A stretch of 64,000 nucleotides of DNA from Siphonodentalium dalli. Taxonomy: Eukaryota > Mollusca > Scaphopoda > Gadilida > Siphonodentaliidae. Numbering within the stretch: the stretch's first letter is position 1; every line of letters starts with the position of its first letter. The notes beneath the pieces were generated by a model. The model saw nothing but the letters and a program-made list of their open reading frames with translations. It was not told where the DNA came from and did no database searches. This document shows, piece after piece, positions 10,601 to 23,214 of the stretch. The position numbers and the translations under genes were made by a program. The DNA is taken from positions 9,203,710 through 9,267,709 of the forward strand of contig CP136062.1 of assembly GCA_032622095.1 (NCBI GenBank), written 5' to 3'.

Positions 10601-12089
10601 ATGGAGTGTCCAGTATCCCCAGTGTTGCAAGCAGCGCCGGAAGATAGGCCTCTGGATGATGTAAGTAAACGCTCTTTATTTTATAACGATTTATTTAAAA
10701 AAGTAACATCTGAATATATATTTAACATATAACAAACCACTCTTTATTTTATAAGAGAATTGTTAAGAAAACAAACCACTCTTTATTTTATAATAACTTG
10801 TTTTAATTTTAAAATGGTAACATCATTAAGACATAACTGTTCTCTATTTTAACGTATTTAATAGCACGTTTAAACAGCTTTATAATAACGTACTTATTTA
10901 AAGTAAGACATAAAGATCTTGATGTTTAACACGTGTCAATTACACCACAAGCCTTTTTTTTCATATACCAGATTTGTTTTCACATGATCATTTTTAATCA
11001 TTACATTGCATTAATTATTGTGTATTTTTGTTTTTTATAGGTCCAGAGAGTTCTATGGCCAGCAGACCCCAACCGAGAACCTGAACAGGTCATAATGGAG
11101 GCGGTGCAGTACGATGTAAGTGTATTTTAAACTTTAGTCGGGGTGTTTGTTACGACTGGAAATTTTTGTCCACAGACCTGCTTTCCATATGTTCGCATGT
11201 CAATTCTCCTTTGAAGCGCGAACGATAACCATAATTGATTGTGTGTATAGAGCTCAGCTGTGTAATTTGAACATTAATCGGTGGTTTGTTATGACTGGAA
11301 ATTTTTTATCCACAGTCTGCTTTTCTGAATGTTAGCGTGTCAATTTTCTTTTGAAGCGCGAACAATAACTATGTTACATTGTGTGTACAGTACTCAGATG
11401 TGTAATTTGCAACATTAATCGGGGGTTTGTTATGACGGGGGAAATTTCTGGTTTCGGAATGTTTGCATGTCATTTTCTTTTGAAGCGCGACCGATAACCA
11501 TAATTCATTGTGTGTATCGAACTCAGCGTGCCTTTGATACCTGTTAGGTGTGAATAAGTCTAACTCGTTGAAAAAAAACAGCTTGTGGTGTAATTGACAC
11601 GTGTGTTAACATTGAGTTGAATGTCAAATGAACGTGTGAAATATAGGGGTGTATATAACGTGGCGAATTACAAACATTGTCATAATTTCAAAAATGCTCT
11701 CCACAGATTATCCCAGAGGCAAGGTTTGAAAATTTTGATTTCATTCTTAGTATCCAATGGTTATTTAATAATAAATGAGATTATTTTTAAGCACTTTGTT
11801 GATTTATATACTGGGGGGTTGAATACAACTAATATATTTTATATTTTATTATTTTCAGCATTTCAGTGATGACACGGTGGAAATGATAAATATCCCTTGG
11901 GATATGGAGGACTATGAACGTGAGACCATAGTCATATCGGACGACGAGGAACAAGATGCTCCAAATGAGACCATTCTCATAAAAACGGACGACGAGGAAC
12001 AAGATGCTCCAAATGAGACCATTCTCATAAAAACGGACGACGAGGAACAATATTACGAACCAGAGAAAAAAAGACCTCGGTTGAACTAA
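10601..12089 (+). CDS. Three-exon gene for an acidic protein with three SUMO-interaction-like motifs
   Basis: Exons are 10601-10660, 11041-11115 and 11859-12089, all phase 0, with donors GTAAGT at both introns and acceptors TTTTTTATAG and TTATTTTCAG. The product is about 122 residues. Exon 3 encodes ETIVISDDEEQ, then two exact copies of a 48-base unit (11940-11987, 11988-12035) encoding DDEEQDAPNETILIKT, then DDEEQYYEPEKKRPRL at the end. A hydrophobic strand (IVIS, ILIK) followed by acidic residues is the textbook SUMO-interaction motif, here three times. KKRPRL is a likely nuclear localisation signal. The family is not recognised and no other domain is seen. CCAAT (10496-10500) and TATA (10529-10537) lie upstream. 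It adjoins the PC4-like gene and is probably the last gene of the Polinton. SUMO binding is inferred. Confidence 0.7.
10661..11040 (+). other. Intron 1 of the acidic-protein gene, with CTCTTTATTTTATAA repeats
   Basis: The intron contains three versions of a CTCTTTATTTTATAA segment (10670, 10738 and 10780 regions). It shares both its 5' motif and about 36 bases around 10711-10746 with the small polymerase intron at 5322-5430. Confidence 0.65.
11140..11545 (+). repeat. Three 140-base tandem repeats inside intron 2
   Basis: Copies begin near 11145, 11283 and 11425 with TTTGTTAYGACTGGAAATT. Each contains CTTTTGAAGCGCGA and ends with a TTGTGTGTA tract. They have diverged by roughly 10-20%. Confidence 0.7.
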
Positions 12090-12840
12090 AACATTATTGA
12101 TAGATATAAAGAAAATTCACCTGGATTAATGCGTTATTCTTTTTGATGGGGTAATGTATTTAATATCATTAATTCTAAAATTGATCATGTGAAACTGGTA
12201 TATGACAAACGCTTTTTAAAATAACATGGTGATAAAGTGTTAAAGAGCAACTCTGGAAAACAGTGATAAATTATTTTAAATTCGAAACTATTTAAAAGAG
12301 TGATCAATATTATTTAAATTAAAAACAGTAGTGATTATATGACGTTTCACTGATACATTTTAGAATTATTGTTGTTAAATATGTACTTACATTTGTCTGG
12401 TAATGTGTAGATCAATGCTCAGTATAACAAGCTGGTGCACCTTTTATAGAGTAAATATGTTTGTCCATCAGATGTCAATCAAAATCCGGAAGTCGTTTTT
12501 GATTGATTCCCGTATGATTTCCGGATTTGGGTCACTGCTCGCACAGCCAGAGTCAATGAGTGGATTCACAGCATGGACCCTCAAACTCTGATCTCTATTG
12601 CATACTTGTAGATCAAGGCATGTCAATGTCTAAGTGACATTTTATCTATGGTGCATGTTTTGTAGGTCTAGGCTGGGGAAGTGGGGCCATCTCGGTGGTC
12701 GCGTGACAAATGTGTAAATATGTTCTTTTCTACTGAATTGTGCTTTGTTCTATATGTATTTTATGTATTTGTGTAACTCTTCATATGATGTAGGATAGAA
12801 ATAAATATATATATATATTGTTCGGGGGAACGTGTGGTAG
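12090..12840. other. Non-coding flank of the Polinton
   Basis: I see no gene. A short frame at 12403-12591 lacks support. A (TA)n tract lies near 12805-12818. The right end of the Polinton should fall somewhere in 12.1-13.5 kb, but its terminal repeat cannot be recognised without the left end. Confidence 0.4.
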
Positions 12841-12884
12841 GGATGAATAAATTAGTCAGGTTTTGGACACGCTTTCGAAAACGC

Positions 12885-13290
12885 GCGGTCTAACCAGGTG
12901 ACTCTGCAGGTGCATGCTTCCTTTGTTTTCAAACGGTGCACGAGAAGCATGGTGACGCTAAAAAATTGTGGCGGGATTATTAAAAAGGCGTCGGCACTTG
13001 GTCTAACCAGGTGCACTATTCCATTGTTTCAGGATAGCGTGGTCCAAACACCTGCACACTTCCATTGTTTTCAAAAGGTCCAAACAGGTGCACGAGGCTT
13101 GCTGACAATTATGGTGGCCATTGTTGGGTCGAATAAGGAGGAGTTTCGACACCCTATCATATAATTAAGAATCAGCGACTTTAATTAAAACCTATCAAAT
13201 AATTAAGAACGAAAAGGAGGGGCTTCATTAATTCATTCTACCTATCATATAAGTGAGAAGGAAAAGGAGGGGCTTTCATACAATAAGGAC
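12885..13290. repeat. Cluster of CAGGTG/CACCTG sites followed by three AAGGAGGGG repeats
   Basis: CAGGTG or its complement occurs about five times between 12895 and 13095, mostly as CAGGTGCA. Then AAGGAGGRGYTT with CCTATCATATAA recurs around 13135, 13213 and 13263. No gene is visible. These could be regulatory sites of the element's terminal region. Confidence 0.5.
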
Positions 13291-13299
13291 CCCTAATAA

Positions 13300-14900
13300 A
13301 CTCCTACCATTGGCCCCTTAAGACAATAGGATGAAACAAAGGGGGCAAAAATCGATAGAATTGGACGGATAGCGCCACGTATACTACTCGCGCTTTGTCA
13401 TATTAAAAGACAGTTACTGTAATCGCGACTGTGATCCTCTGTGAACTATACGCATATAATAACGAGTACTTTTACCAGGATTGTGTATTCGGAACACCAA
13501 GTAGGACTATCGACTGTGGACTCGGTCAATAATCCTGCTTGCGCTCGAGACCTGGAATGTCACACGAGGGACACCAACGAGGGATACCCTTTTTTACTCT
13601 GAATTTCAAGCAGAAAATATAAGTATATCAGAACAAACAATCTCATATCTTGTGATTGGAATATCTAACCTTTGGGAATTTCTAGCTGTTTTTACCACAG
13701 TTGGGGCTAGTGGGATATTGGGAGTGGGGTGCTGTTGTCTCGCTCCCTCAACGTTGGTTGAGATTTTCAGGAGTTGGGAAATCCATACCTGACACAATAT
13801 GAGCTGGAACGTTCACGCAATTTTAAAGCTTTAGAAACCATAATATTTGTTCTCATATTTAGTATTTAGTGGGGAAATGGAAATTTACCAACCTTATGCG
13901 TGTTAGGTTGAATAATTCCAACATTTGGAAAGCTGAATCGAACATTTTCAACTCGATTTGGGGAGGGGTGCGAATGGAATTTCGCGAACAGGGAAGTTTG
14001 GTCTGGTTCAACGGGTGTATAGCTGGAAATTCCGAGTTGGGCTCACCAATATAGCCATTGAATGCACTCCAATGATATTCCCCGTTTTGTCTGTCAAAAA
14101 GTGACCAGTTCTGAATTGGCATATCAATGCGAATATTAGCGCGCCGGTCAGTTAAATTATATATAACTGTTCAATAATGTAGTAATACCTGTTTTAGCCC
14201 CCGGACAATGCTTCATACTTATCTTTTGCCCAAATGTTTTCATAGAAATCTCCCTTAAAACATTTGATTTGTACAACTAATAATATTGGGTATATGTCAG
14301 TTTCTCCATATAAAAAGGGATCCGACTAAGACACTTTTGCGAGAAACTCTATAGTCATATCACTGTGTTGAGGGCATTATAAGTTGAACGCGCTAACCAC
14401 TTGGTTATCGAGCTCCTATGCAAACTGAATATCTCGCCCTTAAACTAACAATAGGAACACATCGCACGAAACATATATCGATTGGATATGACTTCAATAC
14501 GCAATAAATAGCTGAGGAGCGATTCTGTGGGCACCGTGATTCTGATTGTGATCCGTTCCGGGCGAAAGACAAACCAGTCCACGTGTTTCAAGGATCATTT
14601 CAGATTAACATCGTCCTTCGAAATAATTTATATCACTTTGCAATTAAATTCCACGATTGGTACAAATTAATAGTCATGGGCTGGATTTATCTTGGTAATA
14701 GATTCGCACGCAAATAATCAACTACCATGTACGCATGGTGCTTGTAGACGGCGTATGATCAAATCCGAAAAAGTTGATATGTCGGGCGCGTTCGATTTGT
14801 TTCCGGAATTCAATAAATCGATAAAACTGGTAAATAAAATGCATAAAACGACATAAATTACTACTGTTATGCTGAATAAAGATGGCAAAATGTCATTCTT
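13300..14900. other. Non-coding stretch, nothing recognised
   Basis: The short frames here overlap on opposite strands and show no domain, codon pattern or splice support. Confidence 0.4.
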
Positions 14901-14905
14901 ATTAA

Positions 14906-15332
14906 CCCTTTAACCAAAAAACGGCACAATACGCCCAAATAAAGCTTCAACAGCCTAAAATATCTTCGGTCTGTCTCAATAACACCATACAAAAATGGAT
15001 ATCATTGGAACCGGTTCATTGACCACATTGTGATGGTCACAGTTATGCCCTGTGCCAATGCATTCTCTTATATATGCGAGTCGACCATAGGTCGCCTCGC
15101 ATATATAAGAGAATGCATTGGCATAAACATATTCTTTTTTTAACACTTTTTACCATTTTTTCTTACATTCTTTAACAATTTTATCATTTTTTCTTACATT
15201 TTTTAACAATATTTATAATATTTTTCTACATTCTTTGACAATTTTATCATTTTTAATATGTGTTAAGCCAATGCATTCTCTTATATATATAAGAGAATGC
15301 ATTGGCACAGGGCCGTTCTGTTGGGTAAAGGG
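14906..15332. mobile_element. TTAA-flanked hairpin element (piggyBac-like, non-autonomous)
   Basis: The element is bounded by TTAA at 14902-14905 and 15333-15336, with ends CCCTTTAACC and GGTAAAGGG. Inside are two hairpins built on GCCAATGCATTCTCTTATAT: one at about 15053-15122 with arms of about 27 bases, the other at about 15266-15306. A TTAA duplication with CCCTTT ends is typical of piggyBac-like MITEs. Related copies occur at 23215-23575 and, inverted, at 55995-56345. Confidence 0.7.
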
Positions 15333-15447
15333 TTAAATAAGAGTGCGATCATTGCGTTATTTTGAGAAGACATTCCTTTTCTATACACTAATCTTGACCA
15401 TGGTCAATAATATTGACAACATATTGCCTTCAATAGGTATAAGATTT

Positions 15448-15835
15448 GGAATGAGGTCCCCAGAGGCTGAATTTAGTGACACTATCCCGCATAGCTGGCT
15501 ATCATCATCAAATTCACCCTCTGTGAACCTCATTCTGCGTTCCTCATCTGCTATACAGTGTATGTGAGACATAGCATCAGATTGAAGTTCCCAAATTCTG
15601 AATATTGTGATGTACACCCATTGGGAACCTCGATTATGCAATGTGTCGTCTGCCAATTTGGGGATATAGAGAAACTGAACTAAAAAAGAAATATAATCTA
15701 TGTGAAAGAAACTTTCCAGATAATATGGGGCCTAAGCAGAATGAGGTCCTCAGATGGTGAATTTATGCGGGATAGCGTCACTACATTCACCCTCTGGGGA
15801 CCTCAGTCTGTACATGACAGGCTCACTAAACTCAG
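15448..15835. mobile_element. Long-form GCAGAATGAGG hairpin MITE (decayed)
   Basis: Two hairpins (about 15450-15540 and 15739-15815) with arms related to GAATGAGGTCCCCAGAGG flank a middle section also found at 60320-60530 in opposite orientation. Open frames at 15343-15656 are artefacts of the repeat. Confidence 0.65.
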
Positions 15836-15916
15836 GTTCGTTTTCCACCTTGAATCGACTCGCTCGCTCGAGTAACAACAATTACTATTCGCGACGGAAG
15901 CACGTGAGGTTTAATC

Positions 15917-15941
15917 ATGGCGGCGCAAGTTTCTTATCCAG
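15917..15941 (+). other. Possible first coding exon of a host gene
   Basis: ATGGCGGCGCAAG opens eight codons and runs into CCAG|GTAGCT. The ATG context overlaps a YY1-like ATGGCGGC motif often found at animal promoters, and CpGs are locally frequent. No downstream exon was recognised, so this is weak. Confidence 0.22.
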
Positions 15942-16010
15942 GTAGCTGGGACAGGGATCTTAAATAACGGGAAGGTTCACTTCCCATTGGTTCTATTGTA
16001 ATGCGTACCG

Positions 16011-16031
16011 CCGCAGCGCCCTCTTGTGGTC
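16011..16031 (-). promoter_or_regulatory. CTCF-like site
   Basis: The minus strand reads CCACAAGAGGGCGCTGCGG, matching all but one position of the CCASYAGRKGGCRS core. It lies 70 bases after the possible first exon. Confidence 0.4.
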
Positions 16032-16039
16032 GGTAGGTT

Positions 16040-18560
16040 AAACCGAGAAATGCGTCTATGGATACACTATAGAATTCTATAGAGTTGCTCATTTCTCCCA
16101 TCCAAAAATCATTTTAAAACAACATTTAAACCAAATGTTCCCTATTTTGTCGATATTTCCATAAACAATACGCATTGACCTACACTATATTTAACTTTCT
16201 GCGGAAAGTTACTACTAATGTCCAGTTAAAACGATGAAAAGCATCACCCAAATTCGCTGTCAATGTCAATTTGTATACAACTGAACTTTTTTTGTTTGTA
16301 TTTTTTTAGTACTATAATATATAACTACATGCGTATCTGAATTATACTATATGGCATTGACAAGTCATTTATAGAACTTAAATCAAAATTTAGCCAAAAT
16401 ATATTTTTTTATTTATTTTATGAACCGGCCATAGGGACATATTATAGGCCTACCAGTACCATATTACCATTATTCATTACTAACTTTACTTGCAGTTCTA
16501 CCATCCCAATTATCTTAAGTCCATTTACCAGGCTGGAAACTGGATAGATCAATCATGAACTAATATAATAGAGTATATATAACTAATATTACTAGTAAGT
16601 CTATTATTAACCAAGTGCTACACTTCAAATTTAAGTCCAGCTGACACACTGGAAAACTTTTACATATCTCATGTCATTAAATTGACTCAAAAATAATTCC
16701 TCAAAATGATCTAGGTCTAGTCAGGCATCGCTCACAATGATACCATTTTAGTTTATACAACATTTTATTCAATGCACATGTATGAAGATCAGAAATCCAA
16801 TTATGTTTAAGCATTTATATCTCAATTACGCTTAAGCATATTTCAAATATGGAGGAGGCGTAATTCATATTTAATATCTTATTAATATTATGCTTAAGTG
16901 TAATTCAGATTTCCATTACACTTAACCCTAATGGAATTTGGCATCCCACCACACAATTATGGATTTATAGATTTACCGTACACTATAAGTGCAAATGAAT
17001 TGCACTTCTTGACTTAACCATAATTAAATTAGATTAAGTTACCACCCCCGGGTATTTTTTTAATTTATATATTATTTTTATATAAAATAATATAATAAAA
17101 TTTAAAACAAAATTCCCAGATTCCTGTGATGGAATCGCACATGTTATGTTAATTGTCATTACTGAAAATTTGAATTTTGTCTCCCATAACTCCCATTTTG
17201 CATTTTGATAAAAATAATTACTATGAATACATGTACCGGTGCATTAGCATTACATTAAATTAAATAAGTATATTGTAAATGATGAAATATACTCCCAAAT
17301 GACAGATGTCAATTTACACTTATTAAGCATACCATTATTTGAAGGGTAATAAATGCCTAATATGTCATTATATGATATATATATCAATGAATTTATAGTG
17401 AAAGACTAATAGTACATACAGAAACTAGAACAAATGCGGAAAAAAAAACTTGGACAATACATTTTTACAAATGTCAAATTAAGTGGATTCCAAGGACCCA
17501 TGCATGTCATGATATGGCAATCATTTAACATATTTTACATATAATAAGAGAAATTGCTTCACAACAGATCAACAGTTAATCAACTTAATCATTAATGTGT
17601 CATATGAATTAATATGTTGTGCAAATATCAAGGTGTGAGGGGATGAATATACTGACTGAGTTACAAGATATCAAATATGACATTTCCTATTAATGCGATG
17701 CCCATGTAACAATGACAAATTTGACTAAGTTGACCATACCGGTCGGCTGTACTGCATGAAAGAATCAACATATTTGGGGGAGGGGGGTACACGTTCTCCA
17801 GCTGAGAATATCACCATATAATTTGACATGGCTTAATATTTCTGATTGGACAATTGAACACATAACTTTAGAAATGCACTATTGCAACTGCATGCAGATA
17901 ATATGAATTGTATTGATTTGGGGAACACTACCATGCATGTAAAAGATTCAGGCTGAATAAATACAATTAAATGGAGTGTACGTCCATCTGAATTTGATGA
18001 CATTTTTTTGAGGAACAAAAATGTCTATAACTCAAACAATAATTAGCCTATTAACTAAACTGAAAAAAAAGGTTTTCAGATTTGTGATCCCAATAGATGA
18101 GTTCTACAAATAAGATAAAAAGTGAAAGGACGAATTTGAAATTTCCATGCACCAAACCAATAGTCACAGTGCCACATATGCAGGCACACTGTGCCCACAC
18201 ACACGCTGACACAGACTGCAGACAAATTTAAACTTAAAGACAACGTAAAAATGTAAACAAAAATAAAAGTTAAAAACATTCTTTAAAAGTTGCAACAAAA
18301 CAAAAATAACAACTGTAGTACGCAAGGATTGCATATAAACGACGTATTTTCTCAGTTATAAAAGTGGCTGGGTAGTTTTCCTTGCTTTTGGTTGAGAATG
18401 TTGACCAAAAACGATGTACCAGTATTTCCATTCACTCGTATTCGTCGGAATTTGACACTGACAGACCGATTAAAATAAATCAGAATAAAGTCAACAACCG
18501 TTATTAAAATGAAATAAACGTAACAATCACCAAGATTAATACTCGGTGAATATATAGATC
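16040..18560. other. AT-rich non-coding stretch, nothing recognised
   Basis: Long runs of A/T with stops in all frames; no repeats of note and no exon candidates. Confidence 0.4.
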
Positions 18561-18572
18561 ACTTCAGTTTAC

Positions 18573-18742
18573 CTCTACAGGCTCTAGGTGGCCGGTGAGT
18601 CATTTGATACAAAAACCATTCATTCGATTTCTGTATTCCTCGTGTATTTACCATTTCAAATACGGCGCCTGTCCTACCAGGAGGATCGATAACTCTACCA
18701 AGACGATTACACAAATATGATTGGGTGAGCCATCCTGTTATT
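18573..18742 (-). other. Possible exon of unknown gene
   Basis: About 55 open codons on the minus strand contain LGRVIDPPGRTGAVFEM and end HRPPRACR, followed by AGAG|GTAAAC, a good donor. An internal ATG in a favourable context (GAAATGG) could start translation. I do not recognise the peptide and see no partner exon. Confidence 0.25.
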
Positions 18743-18979
18743 TATGATCCTTGGCTGGGATTAGTGGGAATATGACATGACCGACGTCACAAACTAACAT
18801 TACAACATCATTGTGCGAAAACGCAGTGTGTCACATTAATTACTATGACATGGTCACTTAATAATTATGACGACCAATTGTCACCACACTCCGCCATAAT
18901 AAGACGGCGCACCTAATATGCCATCGCTACTGTGGTGCGTGTGCGTGTCCGCAGCCATACGGTTGTCATTTTATCATTA

Positions 18980-21337
18980 TACTAGCAGGGTTACCCGGCG
19001 TTGCCTAGGTTAAAGTGGTGTGACACCCTATGCATATTGTGGATATATAGTGGGAATAGAGGATCTTGTTCAAAGCGTTACACATATTCTCATAAATTAT
19101 ATATCCAAATAGCATCGCAAATCATGATTCTTACACACGGAATATAAGTAGTAGCTCACCTTGTCGGATCGGAGCGATTGTCCTTGTGTTTATCGCGATT
19201 AATCCGTCCCACCAATAAAGTACAATTTATTTATTTATTTACAACTGCATATACTTAAGACGTTATAACGTGAACACCATAAGCACATTAGTTCGCAAAA
19301 AATAAAAGACAACAATTGGGTGTTTACATAGAGATGTATCAATCAATCTAGCTAGCTAGTGGGTTTGACTAAGATTTTGAGGACACCTGGTTATCATATC
19401 TCCACGAAGATACAGATGTTTTAAAGAAATGTCCAGGTGCTCCTCTGTTCATTCTGCTATATACTGGCTAATTATTCTCAGTTTAAAAGAAATGTTATTA
19501 TGCACGTATATCAGCTACATGTGCCCGACACAGTGCGAGAGTTTGAATTTATATTAGGCGATGAGTCTGTTCTAAAACATGAAAGATATCCTCTGTATAT
19601 TGGGCAGATATAACCTTGTCAGATGTCAGTATTGGAGGATCCTGAAAAGTCATGTGCCACTGACCGTTTTCTTTTCAGAAGAAATTATATTTGACGGCAC
19701 ACTGTGACCACTATTGTTGAACAGGCTTCTGTACATTTCCATATCTCTTGTAACTTTTTTGTGGAAACTATATTAAATGGGGCAGACTCAATTGTGCTAT
19801 AATATTAACATGAGCTATTCTAATATTTTAACATGCACCATTATCTTCCTCGTAAAAAGTCACCACTGTTAGAACGCCTTTGTGCCACCTCGATTGTACC
19901 CCGTGAAGTTATATATAGAACACATACAGACATATATATATTTGCAAATATCTAGGCATCAAATATGACGTTTTTAACACGCACGATTTGATTCCTCGTA
20001 TCATTTGAGAAGAATGTGTATGAATTTGATGTTAAATGGCACTAAACATATTTCATTCACTTGTGGTGACCCAGTCCGTCCCTATTTCGGACTCAAGCGG
20101 CGCCACATTTGACATCATTAAACCACAAACGTAGACTCATTATGGAGATGAATATATATAAAATTGTTGAAAATTGGCGAGTATACTAATTCGTATCAAA
20201 TTTAGGGCCCCAATATCTCTCACCCAAACGGTACCAGTTTGGCGTATTTAAACCACACGATTAGATTCCATGTATCACGGAGAAGAATATGTATTAGTCT
20301 GGTGGAAATCGGCGATAAACATATCGTTTACCTATTTTTGTGTCTCTCTCACACCATCTGTGGACTCCTGTCTCGAATGGCACCACATTTCACATCTTTA
20401 AACCACACAATTAGACTCCTGACATCATGGAGATAAATATTTATAAGTTTGGTGCTAATCGGCGATTAAATTTTTTATTTTCATTATATTTAGTGCCCAC
20501 CCCACACCCACACCATCTCTCACACAAACAACACCAATATAGCATCTTTAAATAACATGATTTGATTCCACGTATCATGGATAAGAATGTGTATCAATTT
20601 GGTAGAAATTGGCGCTAAAATTATTTTTATCAATGTTGGTGCCCCTCTCCCTTTCAGTGCACCCCTGACTCGAATGACGCCCCTTTTGGCAGCTTTAAGC
20701 AAACCCATTAGACTCCTCATACCGTGTGGATTATTTTGTATAAGTTTTTGTATAAAATTGGCGAGATACAAATTCGTATCAAATTTATGGCCCCCATATA
20801 TCTCATCCAAAACGGCACCAATTTGGCGTATCTAAACCACACGATTAGCTTTCTCGTATCACGGAGAATATGTATCAATCTGGTGGAAATCAGCGCTAAA
20901 CATATTGTTGATCTGTTTTGAGATCCTATCATCATCTACATGCATCCTGACTCGAATGGCCCCACTTGTCACAGCTTGATCAAATTTAGTGCACACTAAC
21001 GCCCATCTCTCAGCCAAACAACACCAACATGGCGTCTTTAAAACACACGATCAGACTCCTCGTATTATGGTTAAGAATGCGTATCACTTTGGTGCGTGTC
21101 AATTTTGGTGCCCTCTGTCTTTCAGTTCAATCCTAACTCAATGACGCCACTTTTGACAGATTTAAGCCACACCATTAGACTCCTCATACCATGGGGATGA
21201 TAATGTATAAGTGTGGTGGCAGTCGGCGACTAAACCCATTCTTATAAAATTGAGTTCCCCTCCCACAATCTTTCATCCGAACGACAACAATTTGGAGTCT
21301 TTAAATCGCACAATTAGATTCCTTGTATCACGGAGAA

Positions 21338-21371
<34 letters not shown>

Positions 21372-21985
21372 ATTTGGTGGGGAATCGGCGCTAAAATTAG
21401 TTTTATCAATTGTGGTGCCCCTCTCCCCTTCCGTGCACCCCTAACGCGAATGGCGCCACGTTTGACATATTTAAACAACACCATTAGATTCCTCATATCA
21501 TGGGAATGATTATATAAAAGTTTCGTGGCAATCGGCGGCAAACATTGTTTCTACCCCTCCCAATTTTTGCCCCTGACAACGGCGTCACTTTAGAAAATCC
21601 TAACCCTCAGCATTATCTTTCTCGTAAAAGTTATCCCTAGTAGACCGTTTGGTGCCATCTAGATGATCCCTCGACGCTAAACTTTTATTGTGCCACTCTT
21701 GACATATTTAAACCTCACCATCAGATTCCTTATATCATGGGGATAATTATACATATGTTTCGTGGCAATCGGCGACAATTTTTTTCTGCCCCTCCTCCTT
21801 TCTGCCCCTGACAACAATGGCGTCAGTTTAGAAAATTATAACCCGCACCATTATCTTTCTCGTAAAAAGTTACCCCTAGTAGACCCCTTTGGTGCCATCT
21901 AGATGGTCCCCTGTGAATTTCTATAGAAAATAGACAGACAGACAGACAGACAGACATTCGCAAATATAGATATAGGAGATAGTGA
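18980..21985. repeat. 3-kb dispersed repeat with degenerate tandem units
   Basis: It starts with ACTAGCAGGGTTACCCGGCG, as dispersed repeats in some invertebrates do (from memory), and ends in a GACA run (21936-21955) followed by ATTCGCAAATATAGATATAGGAGA. Between them a degenerate module is repeated at least ten times, marked by TTTAAACCACACGATTAGA, CGTATCACGGAGAAGAATATG and GGTGGAAATCGGCG. A (TA)n tract lies at about 21340-21370. Short frames are by-products of the repeat. Confidence 0.6.
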
Positions 21986-21989
21986 GTTG

Positions 21990-23210
21990 AAATATATAAT
22001 GCATTGGCTATGTCTGGAAAACTAGTCATTGTATCGCTTTTTTATCCTTTAAATATGTTTTATTGTGTACACGAAGGGAGTCACACGCATATGATTGTAT
22101 TGTGGTCATCAATACATCTATGTTATGCCCAAGTCACCTTCGCGGTTGTGGGTGATACTAGGTCGTGGTTGAGCCGGACGGGGTGCATTTTATGCACTAC
22201 ATTGCCGTACTACGATCATGGTAGGCCAGGTATTATACAATATCGTTAAATGCACGGTACAGCTCGTGGTATGTATTCCACATTCGGAGTTTACTCTAAA
22301 ACCCTGCGAAACTTCGAGATCCGATTCGATTCGCAAATCGGGCTTGCGATTCGATTCGATTCGATCATATATGATTTAAATATTTTCGAATCACTCTTAA
22401 AATGTTACCATAGCTCGCTGTTGTTGTCTTGCTGCATTGATTTGCACCATACCGCACAATGACGTAACGTTCATACATTGTATTTCCCACCCAAACACGA
22501 AAATGTAGGGAGTTATTATAAATATTGAAAACATATTACGAATGCCAACAATCTTTATTAATTAATAGATATGTACATTTACGTCTAGGCATTCTTGAAA
22601 TGTACTTGCAGATTTGCAATGTTCATGCTTTTCGAAACACAAACTGTATAGTCCAAGTACTTCGACGTAAACCAGCTAGTGAAATTGGTAGGGATAATGC
22701 CGGTGTTACGCCGCAGTCATGTACATAACACCTTCTATATCGGGTATAGCGTTGTTGAACCATTCACCTAAATTCCCGAATTACTAATAAAATATCACAG
22801 TTGTGATCGGAAACCGGTTTATTCCATAGAAAATATTATATTTGTTCTGAGCTACACACGGATTGTCAACTGAAAGTAGTAATGTAATGTCAAAAATATA
22901 TTTTATCACGATGTTTACATAAATACGAACTCATTTGACCTCGCGAAGTGACCGTGTGAATTAAATGTAAACACATCACGGTTAGACGTAATTAGGCAAA
23001 ATATTCTATGTGCAATTTAACATGAGATTTAGGTTATTTAGGTGACCGCCAGATATACTCTTTCTGGTGTATATATATGTTCATGGATTGATTTGTAGGG
23101 TAAAATCTATAAAAAGTGATTAAAAAACCGCCACTGCACCTGGTTGTAAAGTCTGCTATAGAAATATGTGACCCGCCATATCAAATCCAGTCGTAAGTCG
23201 GGATTTTTTG
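21990..23210. other. Non-coding stretch, nothing recognised
   Basis: It contains a small ATTCGATTCG repeat (22322-22365) and short unsupported frames. Confidence 0.35.
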
Positions 23211-23214
23211 TACC

